From: Larix sibirica
Lineage: Eukaryota; Streptophyta; Pinopsida; Pinales; Pinaceae
DNA length: 20,850 bases
Direction of reading: 5' to 3'
Assembly (NCBI GenBank): GCA_004151065.3
Contig: NWUY0300066718.1
Coordinates: forward strand, 1-20,850
The notes under the pieces are model-generated. The model did no database searches. It was not told the origin of the DNA and saw only the letters and a list, made by a program, of their open reading frames with translations. The position numbers were made by a program, and so were the translations under genes. This document shows, in pieces, positions 1-10,440 of this stretch. How positions within the stretch are numbered: the stretch's first letter is position 1; each line of letters starts with the position of its first letter.

Positions 1-240
1 CATGGTTCAAGAAAATAAAGAAATAGCATATGTTTAATGAGGTGGGAATTTGAATGCAGATTCTCTCTAAAGCAGACAACAACATGGTCATGGAAACTAT
101 TGACCCAGAAGTAGCAGCAATATCTTCCAGCTTGCATTGGTTTGCACAACGAGACAACCATATGATCGTCCCACCATTTATGATGTTACTAGGGTTTCTT
201 ATTACACCTAAGAATATGACCCGTGGAATCGTTGAATGGG

Positions 241-774
241 TCTTGCGAGCCAGGGAGCAGGGGATCGATCGAGTAGTAGCACGTGGGGTTCCTTCTAAAA
301 CTCGTCCACCTCTTGCAAGCCAGGGAGCAGGGGATGGATGGATCGAGCAGGAGCACGCGGGGTTCCTTTTGAAACTCAACCACCTCTTGCGAGTCAGGGA
401 CCGGATGATCGGCTCCGCAATCGAGTTGACCCACGCGGGGTTCCGTCTAAAACTTGTCCACCTCTTGCGAGCCAGGGAGAAGGGGATCGATCGAGCAGGA
501 GCACGCGGGGTTCCTTCTGAAACTTGACCACCTCTTGCGAGCCAGGGACCGGGTGAACGGCTCCGCGATCGAGCTTCCCACGCAGGGTTCCTTCTGAAAC
601 TCGTCCACCTCTTGCGAGCTAGGGAGCAGGGGATCAATCGATCGAGCAGGAACATGAGAGGTTCCTTCTAAAACCTGACCACCTCTTGCAAGTCTGGGAC
701 CAGGTGATCGGCTCCATGATTGAGCTGGCCCACACGGGGTTCCTTCTGAAACTCGTCCTCCTCACTGTCGGCCA
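241..774. repeat. GC-rich minisatellite with alternating A/B monomers (70-78 bp)
   Basis: The core TCTTGCGAGCCAGGGA recurs at 241, 311, 385, 463, 533, 610 and 684, with a degenerate eighth start near 760. Spacings are 70, 74, 78, 70, 77, 74 and about 76 bp. Each monomer also carries a GGGGTTCCTTCTGAAACT-like segment. Two variants alternate after the core. Type A has GAGCAGGGGATCGATCGAGC (copies at 241, 311, 463, 610). Type B has GACCGG-TGATCGGCTCCGC (copies at 385, 533, 684). The order A-A-B-A-B-A-B gives a higher-order period of about 148 bp. The open frames that cross it (for example 54-527) are in several frames at once and follow the repeat, so I do not call a gene. The array is far richer in GC and CpG than its surroundings. 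Confidence 0.9.
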
Positions 775-830
775 GATGGAGTTACAGGATCACAATCCAC
801 TGGATGGAGTTGCAGGATCATGATCCAGCA
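775..830. repeat. 28-bp direct repeat, two copies
   Basis: GATGGAGTTACAGGATCA at 775 is repeated as GATGGAGTTGCAGGATCA at 803, a period of 28 bp. The pair directly abuts the A/B minisatellite and has a different unit, so it is a separate amplification. Confidence 0.85.
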
Positions 831-1120
831 GGGTGGAGGGTACAGATTTTGGACGCAGGAGCTGGATCGAGGTGCAGAGCTACATGGTGAGGAGAGCTTG
901 CAGAGTAGCTTGCATTAATTGGGTTGGCGTGGGGATCCATCGATTTCCCGGAGGGGATTTGGGGGACCCGCAATGGTTTCGCGTGATCGGAGGAGGGTCA
1001 AACAGGAACTGGAGACAGAGCATGGAGGTAACGGCGTGAGGGTCTCCTCAACGGCCCCAGGTGGGTCCTCGGTGCAAATCGTCGAGGAGATAGCTTACTC
1101 CTTATTAGGCTAGGGTACTA
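831..1120. other. GC-rich unique stretch, no recognisable gene
   Basis: Short open frames exist here in two frames (833-1039 and 919-1113) but neither resembles a known protein. Their overlap suggests they are a by-product of the high GC content, which makes stop codons rare. With the minisatellite, this stretch forms a GC-rich island of about 900 bp that ends sharply near 1120, where AT-rich DNA begins. Confidence 0.5.
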
Positions 1121-1325
1121 ATTGTTTTCCATCAACGTTGACTGAGCATTAGTTTCAGTGGACTAATAATGCAATGTACCATTTTAACCAAAATTTCAAA
1201 CTAATTTTGTATTAATTAATATAAAAATCCATATTTTTTGTAAGTTCATTAGATGATAGTTTGAAGCGTTATTGCCGCAACGGCGGTGTGGATATTGGGA
1301 ATGTCTCCTTCTCCCTGCCTTCTTC

Positions 1326-1375
1326 TATGAACTTTTAATACATTTAATACTATGGACTTTTAATGCATTTAATAC
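1326..1375. repeat. 25-bp tandem duplication
   Basis: TATGAACTTTTAATACATTT at 1326 is followed at 1351 by TATGGACTTTTAATGCATTT. The units are 25 bp with two differences, both transitions. Confidence 0.85.
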
Positions 1376-1490
1376 AGGTGTTTGCCAGCGTTAGCTAGCA
1401 TTTACACCAGCATTGACACCAATGTTTTCATGGACTTCTTCCAGCTACTTCATCTGACCTTCACATTAATTTTTGTGAGCGTTTGCCGGC

Positions 1491-1546
1491 TTGTTGTAAT
1501 AATAAATGTGGGCATAACTACTATGTTGTTGTAATAATAAATGTGG
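1491..1546. repeat. 21-bp direct repeat, 35-bp offset
   Basis: TTGTTGTAATAATAAATGTG occurs at 1491 and again at 1526, identical in both, separated by a short spacer. The surrounding 1120-1670 is AT-rich with no gene that I can recognise. Confidence 0.85.
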
Positions 1547-1671
1547 AAATTGACATTAATTCATAGTGTTATAAACATTGAAAGATACTATATTGAAAGC
1601 AAATATATTGTATTTGAACTAATATAGAATATAAATTATTTGAAACAAATAGGTATTTCACCGCCACCGCC

Positions 1672-1787
1672 AAATCTCACCGCCTTAATGCAAATTCTCA
1701 TCACCTACAGTGCCACTTGGAGATTTTCCAAATATCACCGCCTTCGATGCAAACTCTCATCGCTACAGTGCCACCTGAATATTTCAT
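1672..1787. repeat. 58-bp tandem duplication
   Basis: The segment from AAATCTCACCGCCTTAATGC (1672) is repeated from AAATATCACCGCCTTCGATG (1730). Both copies contain the CTACAGTGCCAC block. The copies differ by several substitutions and a small indel. Confidence 0.85.
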
Positions 1788-3752
1788 ACGATAATTTCCA
1801 CCGCCATTGTTGTTATTTGCTTACTTACTTCCATACTTGATAAAATCTGGTTTGAAGCAAGCAAGACTGGTAGATGTCGCATAGACAGGATTGGATACAG
1901 AGGATTAGGTAGATGAAGAATAATACCTTGGCCCTTGGCGGAAAAGAGATCAACCACCAGGTCGCTAATCAAATCCTCAACATGCTCCTGCAAGATAATT
2001 ACCTCGGTCCCGAGTTCGTTGCCAAATAGGTGCATATATTATCTTTCCCTCTCATCTCCTTTTCCATGAATTTTTTAATTCAATGATTTCATGGGCTCTG
2101 ATAAAGTTTGCAGAGGCTTTGATAAAGTTTGCAAAGATACAGAATAGATCTGCACAGTAGCGAAAATAATTAAATAAGCTAACAAAAGTTAATGGAAAAT
2201 TATGTACACCAAGCGAGGAGTACCATTTTTCCCATGGACTCCATTGCTGTAGTACCCAATTTCGCCACAAACATTCATTCATTCACATATTCAAAACAAT
2301 GCCTGATATGCACCAATGGCTGGGACAATCCGAGGAGCCAAGGTTTTTGGGTAGCAATGATATTTTCTAGGTACAGGAAATTATGACGGATTGATGCAGG
2401 TGGCAAATTTTACAATGGCGTGATGCGGCCTCCACTTTATGGCATCGGGTGCTTTCGCTTGTTGAAATCCTCAGGGTCATCCCAATACCAAATAGTAGAC
2501 AGTAACAGTTCAATGAATTCAAAAAGATGCCAAAACTCCTCAAAATTATACACAAAAGGGAAACCCAAGGATTTAACTGTGCAAAATGCTTTGAAGGTAA
2601 AAAGGCAAAGATTCAATAGAAAATACACTTAAACATACCAATAGCTTTCGGAGATAGCATCTTCTAATTTTGTTATCATAGACTGATTTAAGAGGACTAC
2701 CTTTTTTTTCTTTGAATAAACACGAACACACGGGGTTTGAGTGCCAGCCTCTTATTCCTGGGCATAGATGGATACCTTCCACAATGTATCTCATGTTTCT
2801 GCTTGTTCCTCACCACTTGGCCACCTATTGCTCTATTCCTCACAGCTTGGAGGGTCTTTCCATCTCCATTGCTACTCGCTTTTGCCGCCATCAACTTTGT
2901 ATATGCACCATTTAGTCAACAACTAACACACAATGTGCATCTCCAACGATATAGTAAATGTGAAATGGATTTCACACTCAATTATTTCTCTATCTATTTT
3001 GACAGTCGGTGTTTATTTAATTTAAGGAAGATGGGCCTCTGAGCGCGTTTGTTATTTATCCATATCATTTTCGGCGGTCGACGAAGGAGCTAGAAAACCC
3101 TCTCAAATGACATTATGCCCAAACAAACGTTACATTGCACATATGGTCTGAAATTACCTCTGGCCACTAACATCTGATACTATAGCTGGTAGAAAAGGGC
3201 ATTAGAAAAGGCCTAGCTGACAACAGTAAGAGGCAGATAAGATCAATTCCATCAAGAATTACCATCGCCCCTGCTATCACCTCGAACTCCACATTCTCCA
3301 CCCCCTGAGTTTGAACTGAGCAGAACAGTTGTTTAAATATTTAATCAGTTAATAGCTAACCAGATGGCTGGCAACCAACCCTGCCTACCTGCATAACCAA
3401 TATGAAGCATTCATCCTTCCAGTCCCGCAGTCCCATCTACTCTGAGTCGAAAAAAGTCAAAACTTGTACTACTCTGTTGTATAAAACAAAAGAATTTGTT
3501 TTCGTTTGAAGCAGACGTAGTAATAAACAACGTAAAAATTGACACTTTGCAATATACATGCTTGACAACGTGTTTTGGGCAGTCGATGCTAACTATTATG
3601 TTTGATGTTTGTTGCAGGTTGTAATCGACAAGTATGTCACAATTCATGAACACATAGATCATATTATTTGATGTCTGCTTGTAAGGTGTAGCATGTAGTT
3701 TCCACGCGTTTCATCTCTTGCATCTATCAGTATTGGATTGGATTGGCTTCTT
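1788..3752. other. Intergenic, AT-rich; no gene recognised
   Basis: Several short open frames occur on both strands (for example 2697-2894 minus and 2737-3042 plus), but they overlap as mutual shadows and none shows a known domain. A 21-bp tandem pair lies at 2095-2136 (GCTCTGATAAAGTTTGCAGAG then GCTTTGATAAAGTTTGCAAAG). I see no exon with convincing splice borders. Confidence 0.4.
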
Positions 3753-3776
3753 GACGATGACGATGACGATGACGAT
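3753..3776. repeat. GACGAT microsatellite (4 units)
   Basis: Four perfect GACGAT hexamers are followed by a decayed fifth (GACAAT). Read forward they encode alternating Asp, which explains the poly-Asp start of the overlapping short open frame. It is also preceded by an ATTGG triplicate at 3733. Confidence 0.9.
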
Positions 3777-4059
3777 GACAATGAGAGTTATTCTAATCAA
3801 TGTTTGACTAATTGCCTCCTGGATTGGTGGGAAGGAAGAACGCTACCGCGGGAGGAAATAATTATAACACTTGTTGCCCCCAAGGAAAGAAGAGTGCTAA
3901 CGATAGATAGCCCGGGAGCAAGGAGAAAAACCTTTCTCCCACATAGACAGAGTTTATACATTGTGGAGTCAGTGCATCCTGTAAAAAAATTATCATTACA
4001 TATAATTATTAATGTCATGATGTATTCTAGGAGGTGGGCCCCTATGGTAACGATAATGA

Positions 4060-4329
4060 AGGGGTGATGCTTATTCAAGTCCATCAGCTGTCGGAATCAG
4101 GCTTGCAACTGAATTTGCATCCTGTTTTTCAATTAGTTTTTTCCCAGAACAGCATGCTATCAAATTTATTAATAAAATTGTTGAAAACTTAGTTGATTGT
4201 GCCAACTCGCCCAGAATCGTTGGGTCTTTGTTGGTAGCAACCGGGTGCATACACATGATATTAGGGCATATCTCTAAACAAGGCGAGAGCAATTTCTTTG
4301 TAGGCATCTCTGACTATTTGCATCAATAA
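4060..4329 (+). other. Open frame without ATG, possible exon remnant
   Basis: Eighty-nine codons are open between a TGA at 4057 and the TAA at 4327. The product has a protein-like composition (stretches such as FINKIVENLVDCANSPRIVG and LLVATGCIHMILGHISKQ) and could form amphipathic helices, but I do not recognise a family. An AG acceptor-like site lies just upstream (TTCTAG at 4025-4030). A minus-strand frame (4071-4307) overlaps it and is probably its shadow. In DNA this AT-rich, a chance open run of this length is possible, so this is a weak call. Confidence 0.2.
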
Positions 4330-4909
4330 TATATAATTCATTGGAGCATCCATATTCATTGTAAATATTTGTGTAGAGCTCACTTAATTTTAATGAGATA
4401 CTTTGTCATGGAAGAACGTTATATTATTGTTATTGGATATGTAAGTAACTGAAGTCAACCCATGGTATAGCATGAGCTAACAACGATCTTTGGAAATTGG
4501 CAGCAATCATGGTATGTAAATGCGTGGGATTGTCGTTTTAATGCTGCGTTAGACATGAGAAGGGATCCGAAATTCAAATTGCTTAAACACAACCAATCAA
4601 TCTCCCTTCCCGACTGTCATTATATTGCTAATAGGTTGATTTTAACAGGTTTATCAATAGATGTGTCTCCATAGCTTGCAAGGGTAACTCTTGCGGTTTG
4701 TGTCTCCACAGCCCACTATGTAACTTATGTGGGTTGTACAATCTTTGTGTATCGTAGAGATTGAGACACATTGGGCAGTTTCGAAAGGAGTACGACGAAC
4801 AGTCGATGACAAACGCCATAGGGAAGGGACGTTCCAAATCGTCGAACTACAAAAAGTTGGTAAAACGCCGATCTTGATAACGTAGTCTACACCGAAACAT
4901 TATAAGCCG

Positions 4910-5027
4910 TTGGAATTGCATAATATACAATCCATTTTTCAATCAAATGTTGAATTCATTTCTCAATAAAAATACATTTTAAAATGAAAAATCAGTATTT
5001 CAACAAAGATTTAGCCCTGAATTCCAA
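4910..5027. mobile_element. Possible small MITE-like inverted-repeat element
   Basis: An 8-bp terminal inverted pair (TTGGAATT at 4910-4917, AATTCCAA at 5020-5027) encloses a second inverted pair (TGTTGAA 4948-4954, TTCAACA 4999-5005) and the palindrome CATTTTAAAATG (4975-4986). The whole is about 118 bp and AT-rich, as expected of a decayed MITE. I cannot see a clear target-site duplication, and a second AATTCCAA at 5029-5036 blurs the right end. Confidence 0.3.
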
Positions 5028-5036
5028 TAATTCCAA

Positions 5037-6520
5037 TATCGAATGATCGAAAAGTCCAAATCGCTTTCAAAATTCAAAATTCAAAATTGTGAGATGTCTT
5101 CATGAATGTAGCAGGACGAATGCGAAGCTCCGGCGTTACAATTGACGGATGACGTTTTTAGGCGCAATAAATGTCGTGACTCATGGGTGTGTATGCGGGC
5201 ATAAACATGGTATTTAGCAATGATTTGTCGGTGGGTTGGTGGATCTCGATGGTCGTCTATCCCTCTTCACAATTAATTCAAACCTATGCTCTCATCAAAT
5301 GTTGGAATTTAATTTCACCTTTGCACTTTGGATTACATTTTTTTTATGTTTTGAACCTTTTTTTTGCGTCACATAATTTTGTTCAAAAAGTTACCTTTCA
5401 ACCATGAAGTTTGTTAAAGAAATTATTTTTTATTCATATAAAATTTATATAGAATTTAATTTGTAATAAAAATAGTAATAAAAGCATTTACTGTATTTTT
5501 TATCATATATTTTGAAAATAGTTGTCTATCAAGAATAACACAAACAACTTAAAGTGAAACCGATGGCATTAAATATCTAAGTAATAAATTTAGGAAACCA
5601 ACAAAATGTAGAACCCTTTCTATAGGTTAACACGGAATGAACATTCTAAATTTTTCAAAGTTGACATAATGTGTCGTCTATAATTGAAATTGAGATTTTT
5701 TATTCCAAAGACTAGATAAATATAATATACCCTTGGTGGATGGAGGTGTCCAGAAACGAAATTCCAACACTGGGTGTAACTCACAATCATCAAAGGGGCA
5801 TAACAAGTACCTTAGTATTGTGGAAGATTATGAGCTTCTGCAGTATGCTTGTCATGACAAAATACTATTGAGCGCTTGAAGCAAGAACGGCCTAGTATGG
5901 TTGAGTGAAGTGCTATGTTATTAAGGGAAACAGAATGCACTAGATCATTAGCTTGATAGAATTGTGAACTTGGAAGGAAAAGTTGGAATGCATCCTGCTA
6001 CTACAACATTGTGCCAATTTGATTTCTAATGGGTAGTTGGTGCTTGGTTTTGAAATGCATTATAGGTGGGAGGTGGGTGCCTAAGACCAAGGTATATTGT
6101 ACAATTTATCATGTGGCCAACTATTCCAACCTTGATTATACACTTACAACTACGACCGTAAAATTACAGGTAGCCATTTGATAATACAACCATCTGGCAC
6201 AACTTAGGTGGCAGTTAATGCATATGTTGTCTTGTTGATTGTCCAAACATCTCCATTGGCCTAACGTAGATGGCAGTCAATGGGCCGCTGGCTTTCCAAC
6301 TGTCCAACCAATGTCATGCATTTCCTAGCCAATTCTCCAAACTTTGGCAAGGACTACGCTGCCATGCAGCACTTGTTACACAAGTATAAGAAATAGAAAG
6401 CAGTTGAATTATAATATGCCCATGAAAGAAAATTAAACGTGACTGGCAAAAAGGGGTATTATAAAATAATACCTAATCCCAATAAGGTTGTAAAGGGACT
6501 TTATTAAAGTGTATATTAAA
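5037..6520. other. Intergenic, AT-rich; no gene recognised
   Basis: A short ATTCAAA-type run lies near 5078-5097. I looked at 5750-6500 for the missing 5' half of the adjacent LINE (endonuclease motifs such as GDFN, or an ORF1 zinc knuckle) and found none. No other coding signal is visible. Confidence 0.4.
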
Positions 6521-6546
6521 TTTTATAAATATTGAAAAAGAAAGAA

Positions 6547-7020
6547 GGGGGTTATATATTGGATATTTAAGAGACTAGACCATTTTTTGGTCAACGAGGG
6601 TCTTCTATTATTAGGTGTTATTTTCAAATAGTGGGTTGGAAAGGAGGGAACTCAAATCATTCCTCGGTTTTCATGGAGATCGAAAGGCCTCCAAAGAAAC
6701 CACCGAGTTCATTTAAATTTAATGCATGATGGTTGGATGATGAAGATTATCTTCGGATGGTAAGAAATATTTGGTCTCCATTTAACCTAGGGAATCAAGC
6801 ATCAGTTGGTATGCATTTCCTCGGTAACCTTAAAAGTGAGTTAGAAAACACTCTATTTCCTGGGAAGCCGAAAGAAAGGAAGAATGGATAAGGAACCGAC
6901 TCAGATCGAAGACTCTCTGGATTACTACCATTCTAAGAACAAAGAGATTTTTTCTAGTACTGATAAGAAGAGGTGGATAATAGACCTAGAAATCAGGAGG
7001 ACTAAAATTCTTGATGAAAA
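6547..7020 (+). pseudogene. LINE endonuclease C-terminus and linker (broken)
   Basis: The RLDHFLVNEG segment near 6571 is followed, after a frameshift around 6625, by GWKGGNSNHSS. SNH at about 6652-6660 stands where APE-type endonucleases have their conserved SDH, so the catalytic-site Asp is Asn here. The usual post-endonuclease linker follows (PPKKPPSSFKFNA, a stop at about 6706, then WLDDEDYLRMVRNIWSPFN). A further frameshift lies close to 6880, where tryptophan- and lysine-rich linker residues continue in another frame. Confidence 0.7.
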
Positions 7021-7029
7021 GGAAGCGAC

Positions 7030-8655
7030 TTGGAAATTAAAAGTCGGGCTATATGGATTAAAAAGGGAGACAGTAACACTAAATTTTTCCATAATTTTGT
7101 TAAGCACATGCACCATTCTAACACTATTTGGAAGATTGAAGACAAAGTTGGTTCTCTTGTTTCATGGTTTCACGACATTGGAAATTATGGAGTGAGACAT
7201 TTCAAGAATCAATATAAAGAAGATGACAATGTATCCATTGAACATAGGCTCAGGTTATTGGATGTCTATCCTACAATTCTAAATGAGGAACATAACCAAG
7301 ACATTATGGCTGAGAATAGTTTGGAAGAATTGAAAGAGGATATACATGCCATGCAAAAGGACAAAAGTCCGAGTCCATATGGCTGGCCTGTGGAATTTTT
7401 TAGTGCTTTCTTTGATTTGTTTGAACATGATTTGCTTGCAGTTATCAAAGGAATCAAGAACATGGGGTAGACTTATCATTGCTTTTAATGCTACATTTAT
7501 AGCCCTAATACCAAAAGTGGATCAAGTGACTAGATGGGATAGCTTTAGGCCAATATCCCTTTGTAACTGTGTTTACAAACTTATTGCTAGGATTATAGCC
7601 AGCATAATTAAGCCCATATTATCCTCTTTTGTTTCCCCTGAGCAATTTGCTTTCCTTAAGGGACGACAAATGTATGATGCCATTGGATCTGTACAGAGGT
7701 GTTGTACTCATCCAAAGTACACAAGCTCCATGCTGCAATCATCAAAGTGGACTTGACGAAAGCATATGATAGGGTGAACTAGATTTTTCTTAGGCTCATT
7801 CTTCTTAAGGTCAATTTTAACATTTAGTTTGTTAATTGTATTTTTGTGTGTGTCATGTCAGTCTCCTTTGCTTTACAAATTAATGGATCAGCCATAGACT
7901 TTTTCAGACCTGGGAGAGTTCTCCATCAGGGATGTCCCTTGGCCCCCTTGCTTTTCATTTTAGTCATGGAGGGGCTTAGCAGAGCTCTTACCAACACCAG
8001 ATCCAATGGTGTTATTCGAGGATCTAATTAGGTTGTAGAGCACTTATACATCACACGTCTTATGTGCGTTGATGATATTATCCTTTTTTTGGATGGGTCT
8101 TGAAGGGATTACCTAAAAACCAAAGAGATCATGGACCTCTTCTTAGTGGATATATGTATGTTGATTAATGGCAGTAAGTATTCAATATCTACGATGAATC
8201 TCCCACGGGATATCATTGATTGGATGTTGAGTGAATATGGTTATGAGGGAGGTAATATTCAAAAAGGGTTGAGGTGCTTAGGGTTCATCTTGAAGTCCAA
8301 TGACTACTCTACACGGGATTGGGCTTGGCTTACTGCTAAGATCGAGAGCCGGCTACATTTATGGTGTATTGAATGGATTTCTCGTGGTGGAAAATTTATT
8401 CTTATGAAATCTGTGTTGGAAGCCTCTCTGGTTTACTAGTCCTCGCTTGCTTATGTTCCTATGGGTGTCCTCGATCAGATCCATAAGATTAGCTATCATT
8501 TTATTTGGCAAGGAAGCTATGATGATAAATCCTTTGCTTGGTATTCATGGAAAAAGTTGGCTCTTCCCAAAGAAATGGGCGGTTTGGGTTTCAAAAATAT
8601 GTGTTGTTTTGCAAAATCTCTCATTGTAAAAGGAATTTGGCGGGTTATTAAATAG
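7030..8655 (+). pseudogene. LINE reverse transcriptase (broken)
   Basis: The pre-RT motif WIKKGDSNTKFFHNFVKH and the N-terminal RT motif DKSPSPYGWPVEFF are in the first frame (to 7470). IALIPK, FRPISLCNCVYKLIARII and EQFAFLKGRQ are in a second frame (to about 7740). Motif A, KVDLTKAYDRVN, motif B, HQGCPLAPLLF (about 7923), and motif C are back in the first frame. Motif C reads MCVDD at 8062-8076, where L1 elements usually have FADD or YADD; both Asp residues survive. Thumb-like SRGGKFILMKSVLEA and LPKEMGGLGFKN follow. In-frame stops occur at 7780, 8101 and 8437, among others. Confidence 0.9.
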
Positions 8656-9660
8656 GAAGGGTTGTGGAAACTGTGGTGACCCTTAAAAAAATTCAACTGC
8701 TTACTATTGTTGAATGGATCAGGAAACCTAATAAAATATCTATATTGGATTCTATCACGTGAAAGTCTCATCTGAAGGCATTTGATGTTATTGGATCTAG
8801 TCTCCAGTGGATAATTGGACATGGTCTCTCTTTCAGGATGGGGAAAGACCCATGGGTGGGGTTCCCGTAGAATTATTCTTTTTCGGATCATTTGGTGGTG
8901 ATCCTTTATCAATGGAACTACCTAAATCTACGCCAAATTGGTACAGGTATCCATCATTTGAACCACTCTCAGACATGGCTAAATGCAGATGATATGGGAC
9001 TTCTAGGCAATGATCGACAAGTTTGGAATAGTTATATTCAAACTTTACAGTCCTCCCATTTCATGATCTCTAACTGAGATGATTCTCTGGTATGGAGATT
9101 CAATGTTGACGGGGGGCAATACACCCCATGCTTGGGATATTGATCTATTTGGGAAGAGGAAGCACATATTAAGCATCCGTGGTGGAATTCCTATATCTGG
9201 AATTTCCAGTGCCCTTTAAATATGAAACTTTATCTTTGGCTAGCTCTCCATAAGCATGTACTGGCCTAGGATACCATGATACATAGATTCTAGATCGGTC
9301 CAATATGGTTCCCTCTCTGTAGGTATAGTTGTGAAACCATAGACCATTTATTTTTATTTTTCTCATACTCTGCCAGTATTTGGTCCTATGTTTCTAGTTG
9401 CAGAGGTTCCAATTTCAGCTGGCATGGCAATAGTTTGGAGGATTCTCTCCATCATTAGATCATTGATGTAAATATTAAGCACTATTTGGCTCTCCTGGTG
9501 ATTGTTATCTAGCATATATGGCTCGCCAAGAATCGGGCCATTTTTTATGACTACCTTGCTCCCCATAATTTTATGGCTCCAAAGCTCTTTCTATTTTCTC
9601 TCTTTTTGCATAGATCAAAATTAAAAAGAATTAGAGGATAGCGAGGGACGAACAAATCGA
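8656..9660 (+). pseudogene. LINE post-RT region with zf-RVT-like signature (broken)
   Basis: WIIGHGLSFRMGKDPWVG (about 8810-8865) matches the typical plant LINE IGxGxxxxxWxDxW segment. Further on, DDSLVWRFNVDGG precedes PWWNSYIWNFQCPLNMKLYLW and a signature PLCRYSCETIDHLFLFF (about 9310-9365) corresponding to the zf-RVT C..C..E..HLF..C motif; its last Cys is lost. Frames change at least twice, and stops at 8677, 9267, 9291 and 9510 interrupt it. Confidence 0.75.
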
Positions 9661-9719
9661 TAAGTCACGGCCTTGGGATTATTTCTATGGGGCTTCCCAA
9701 AGAGATCCGATGCAGGGTG

Positions 9720-10138
9720 GTGGTGGGGGGGTCATCCACTTATCTTATGATCATCTACATAAATTTGCGACTGATCTTGGTCCCTACACCAACAATCGTA
9801 CAGAACTCATGGCCATCAAACTCTTGTTAACTTTCTCCATTCACCTGTGCATCTAGGATATCTAGATCTTCAAATATTCTCGACTTGTTGTGGCTTGGAT
9901 GACTCAGAGGAAGATCTCCAACAATATTCACCTAGTAGACTTATTTGAGGAAACTATCAGGCTTGTCGATGCCTTTGAGCATATATGCTTCATGCATATT
10001 TTTCATGAGAGGAACATGCATGCAGATCTCCTATCCAAGATGGGGCTTAGAGAGACTATCGCCAGATGGCTAAGATGGAAAAAGATCAAAGACAATATCA
10101 TTGAACATGATCTGGGACCCTTCTCGACTAGAATTTAA
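9720..10138 (+). pseudogene. LINE RNase H domain (RVT_3 type, broken)
   Basis: GPYTNNRTELMAIKLLL near 9780-9828 matches the TNNRAEL motif of plant RNase H (RVT_3), with its catalytic Glu present. After two stops (TAG at 9854 and 9863), SRLVVAWMTQRK and then HIFHERNMHADLLSKMGL follow. The NMHAD block carries the final conserved Asp. The frame ends with TAA at 10136-10138. The Asp normally found in the GDS motif is replaced (KYS). Confidence 0.8.
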
Positions 10139-10440
10139 ATACTAGATCTGATTATTACTCATGCTTTTATTGATCCTCAATGTAAAACCAAGTTTATAAC
10201 ACCACATTGTTTGGTTTCTTTATGGACTATATATGCATATAGCTTTCCAAAAGGCTATGGCATATACTAGTGTGTCTATCATATGTATGCAATGTTTTGC
10301 AAGAACAATGGAACTACCTGATGTAGTTTCTGTACTTGGTAAAAAATGGACTAAGGGGATAGATATGACTCATTACAGTCTCTGTATAATGTGTTTTAGT
10401 TTTAGTATGAAATGCGGTTTTTTTCAAGGAAAAAAAATAC

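Larger units (their letters stand above)
6544..10440 (+). mobile_element. 5'-truncated, inactive L1-type LINE with RNase H
   Basis: This is a non-LTR retrotransposon relic. Its order is endonuclease C-terminus, linker, reverse transcriptase, post-RT region with zf-RVT-like signature, RNase H, and a 3' end with the ATGCGGTTTTTTTCAAGG-A(n) signature common to plant LINEs. It begins inside the endonuclease at a RLDHFLVNEG motif (about 6571), so ORF1 and most of the endonuclease are missing. An AT-rich sequence before the start (6521-6543) resembles that after the A-run (10445-10471), which could be degenerate target-site duplications. The reading frame is broken by several frameshifts and many stops, so it cannot make protein. 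It is about 3.9 kb, against roughly 6 kb for full plant L1s. Confidence 0.9.

Noticed and set aside
54-527. 157-residue open frame across the minisatellite
   Set aside because: It follows the tandem repeat, overlapping open frames exist in other frames and on the other strand, and the translation is only the repeated unit. GC-rich repeats without stops explain it.
3738-4067. Asp-rich open frame of 109 residues
   Set aside because: The acidic start is just the GACGAT microsatellite. The remainder shows no domain, and a minus-strand frame covers the same bases.
6515-6546. Extending the LINE endonuclease upstream of the RLDHFLV segment
   Set aside because: The sequence there is low-complexity A/T and also aligns to the 3' flank, so it is better explained as target-site duplication.
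8517-8912. 131-residue minus-strand open frame
   Set aside because: It is the antisense shadow of the LINE post-RT region, which has clear family motifs on the + strand.
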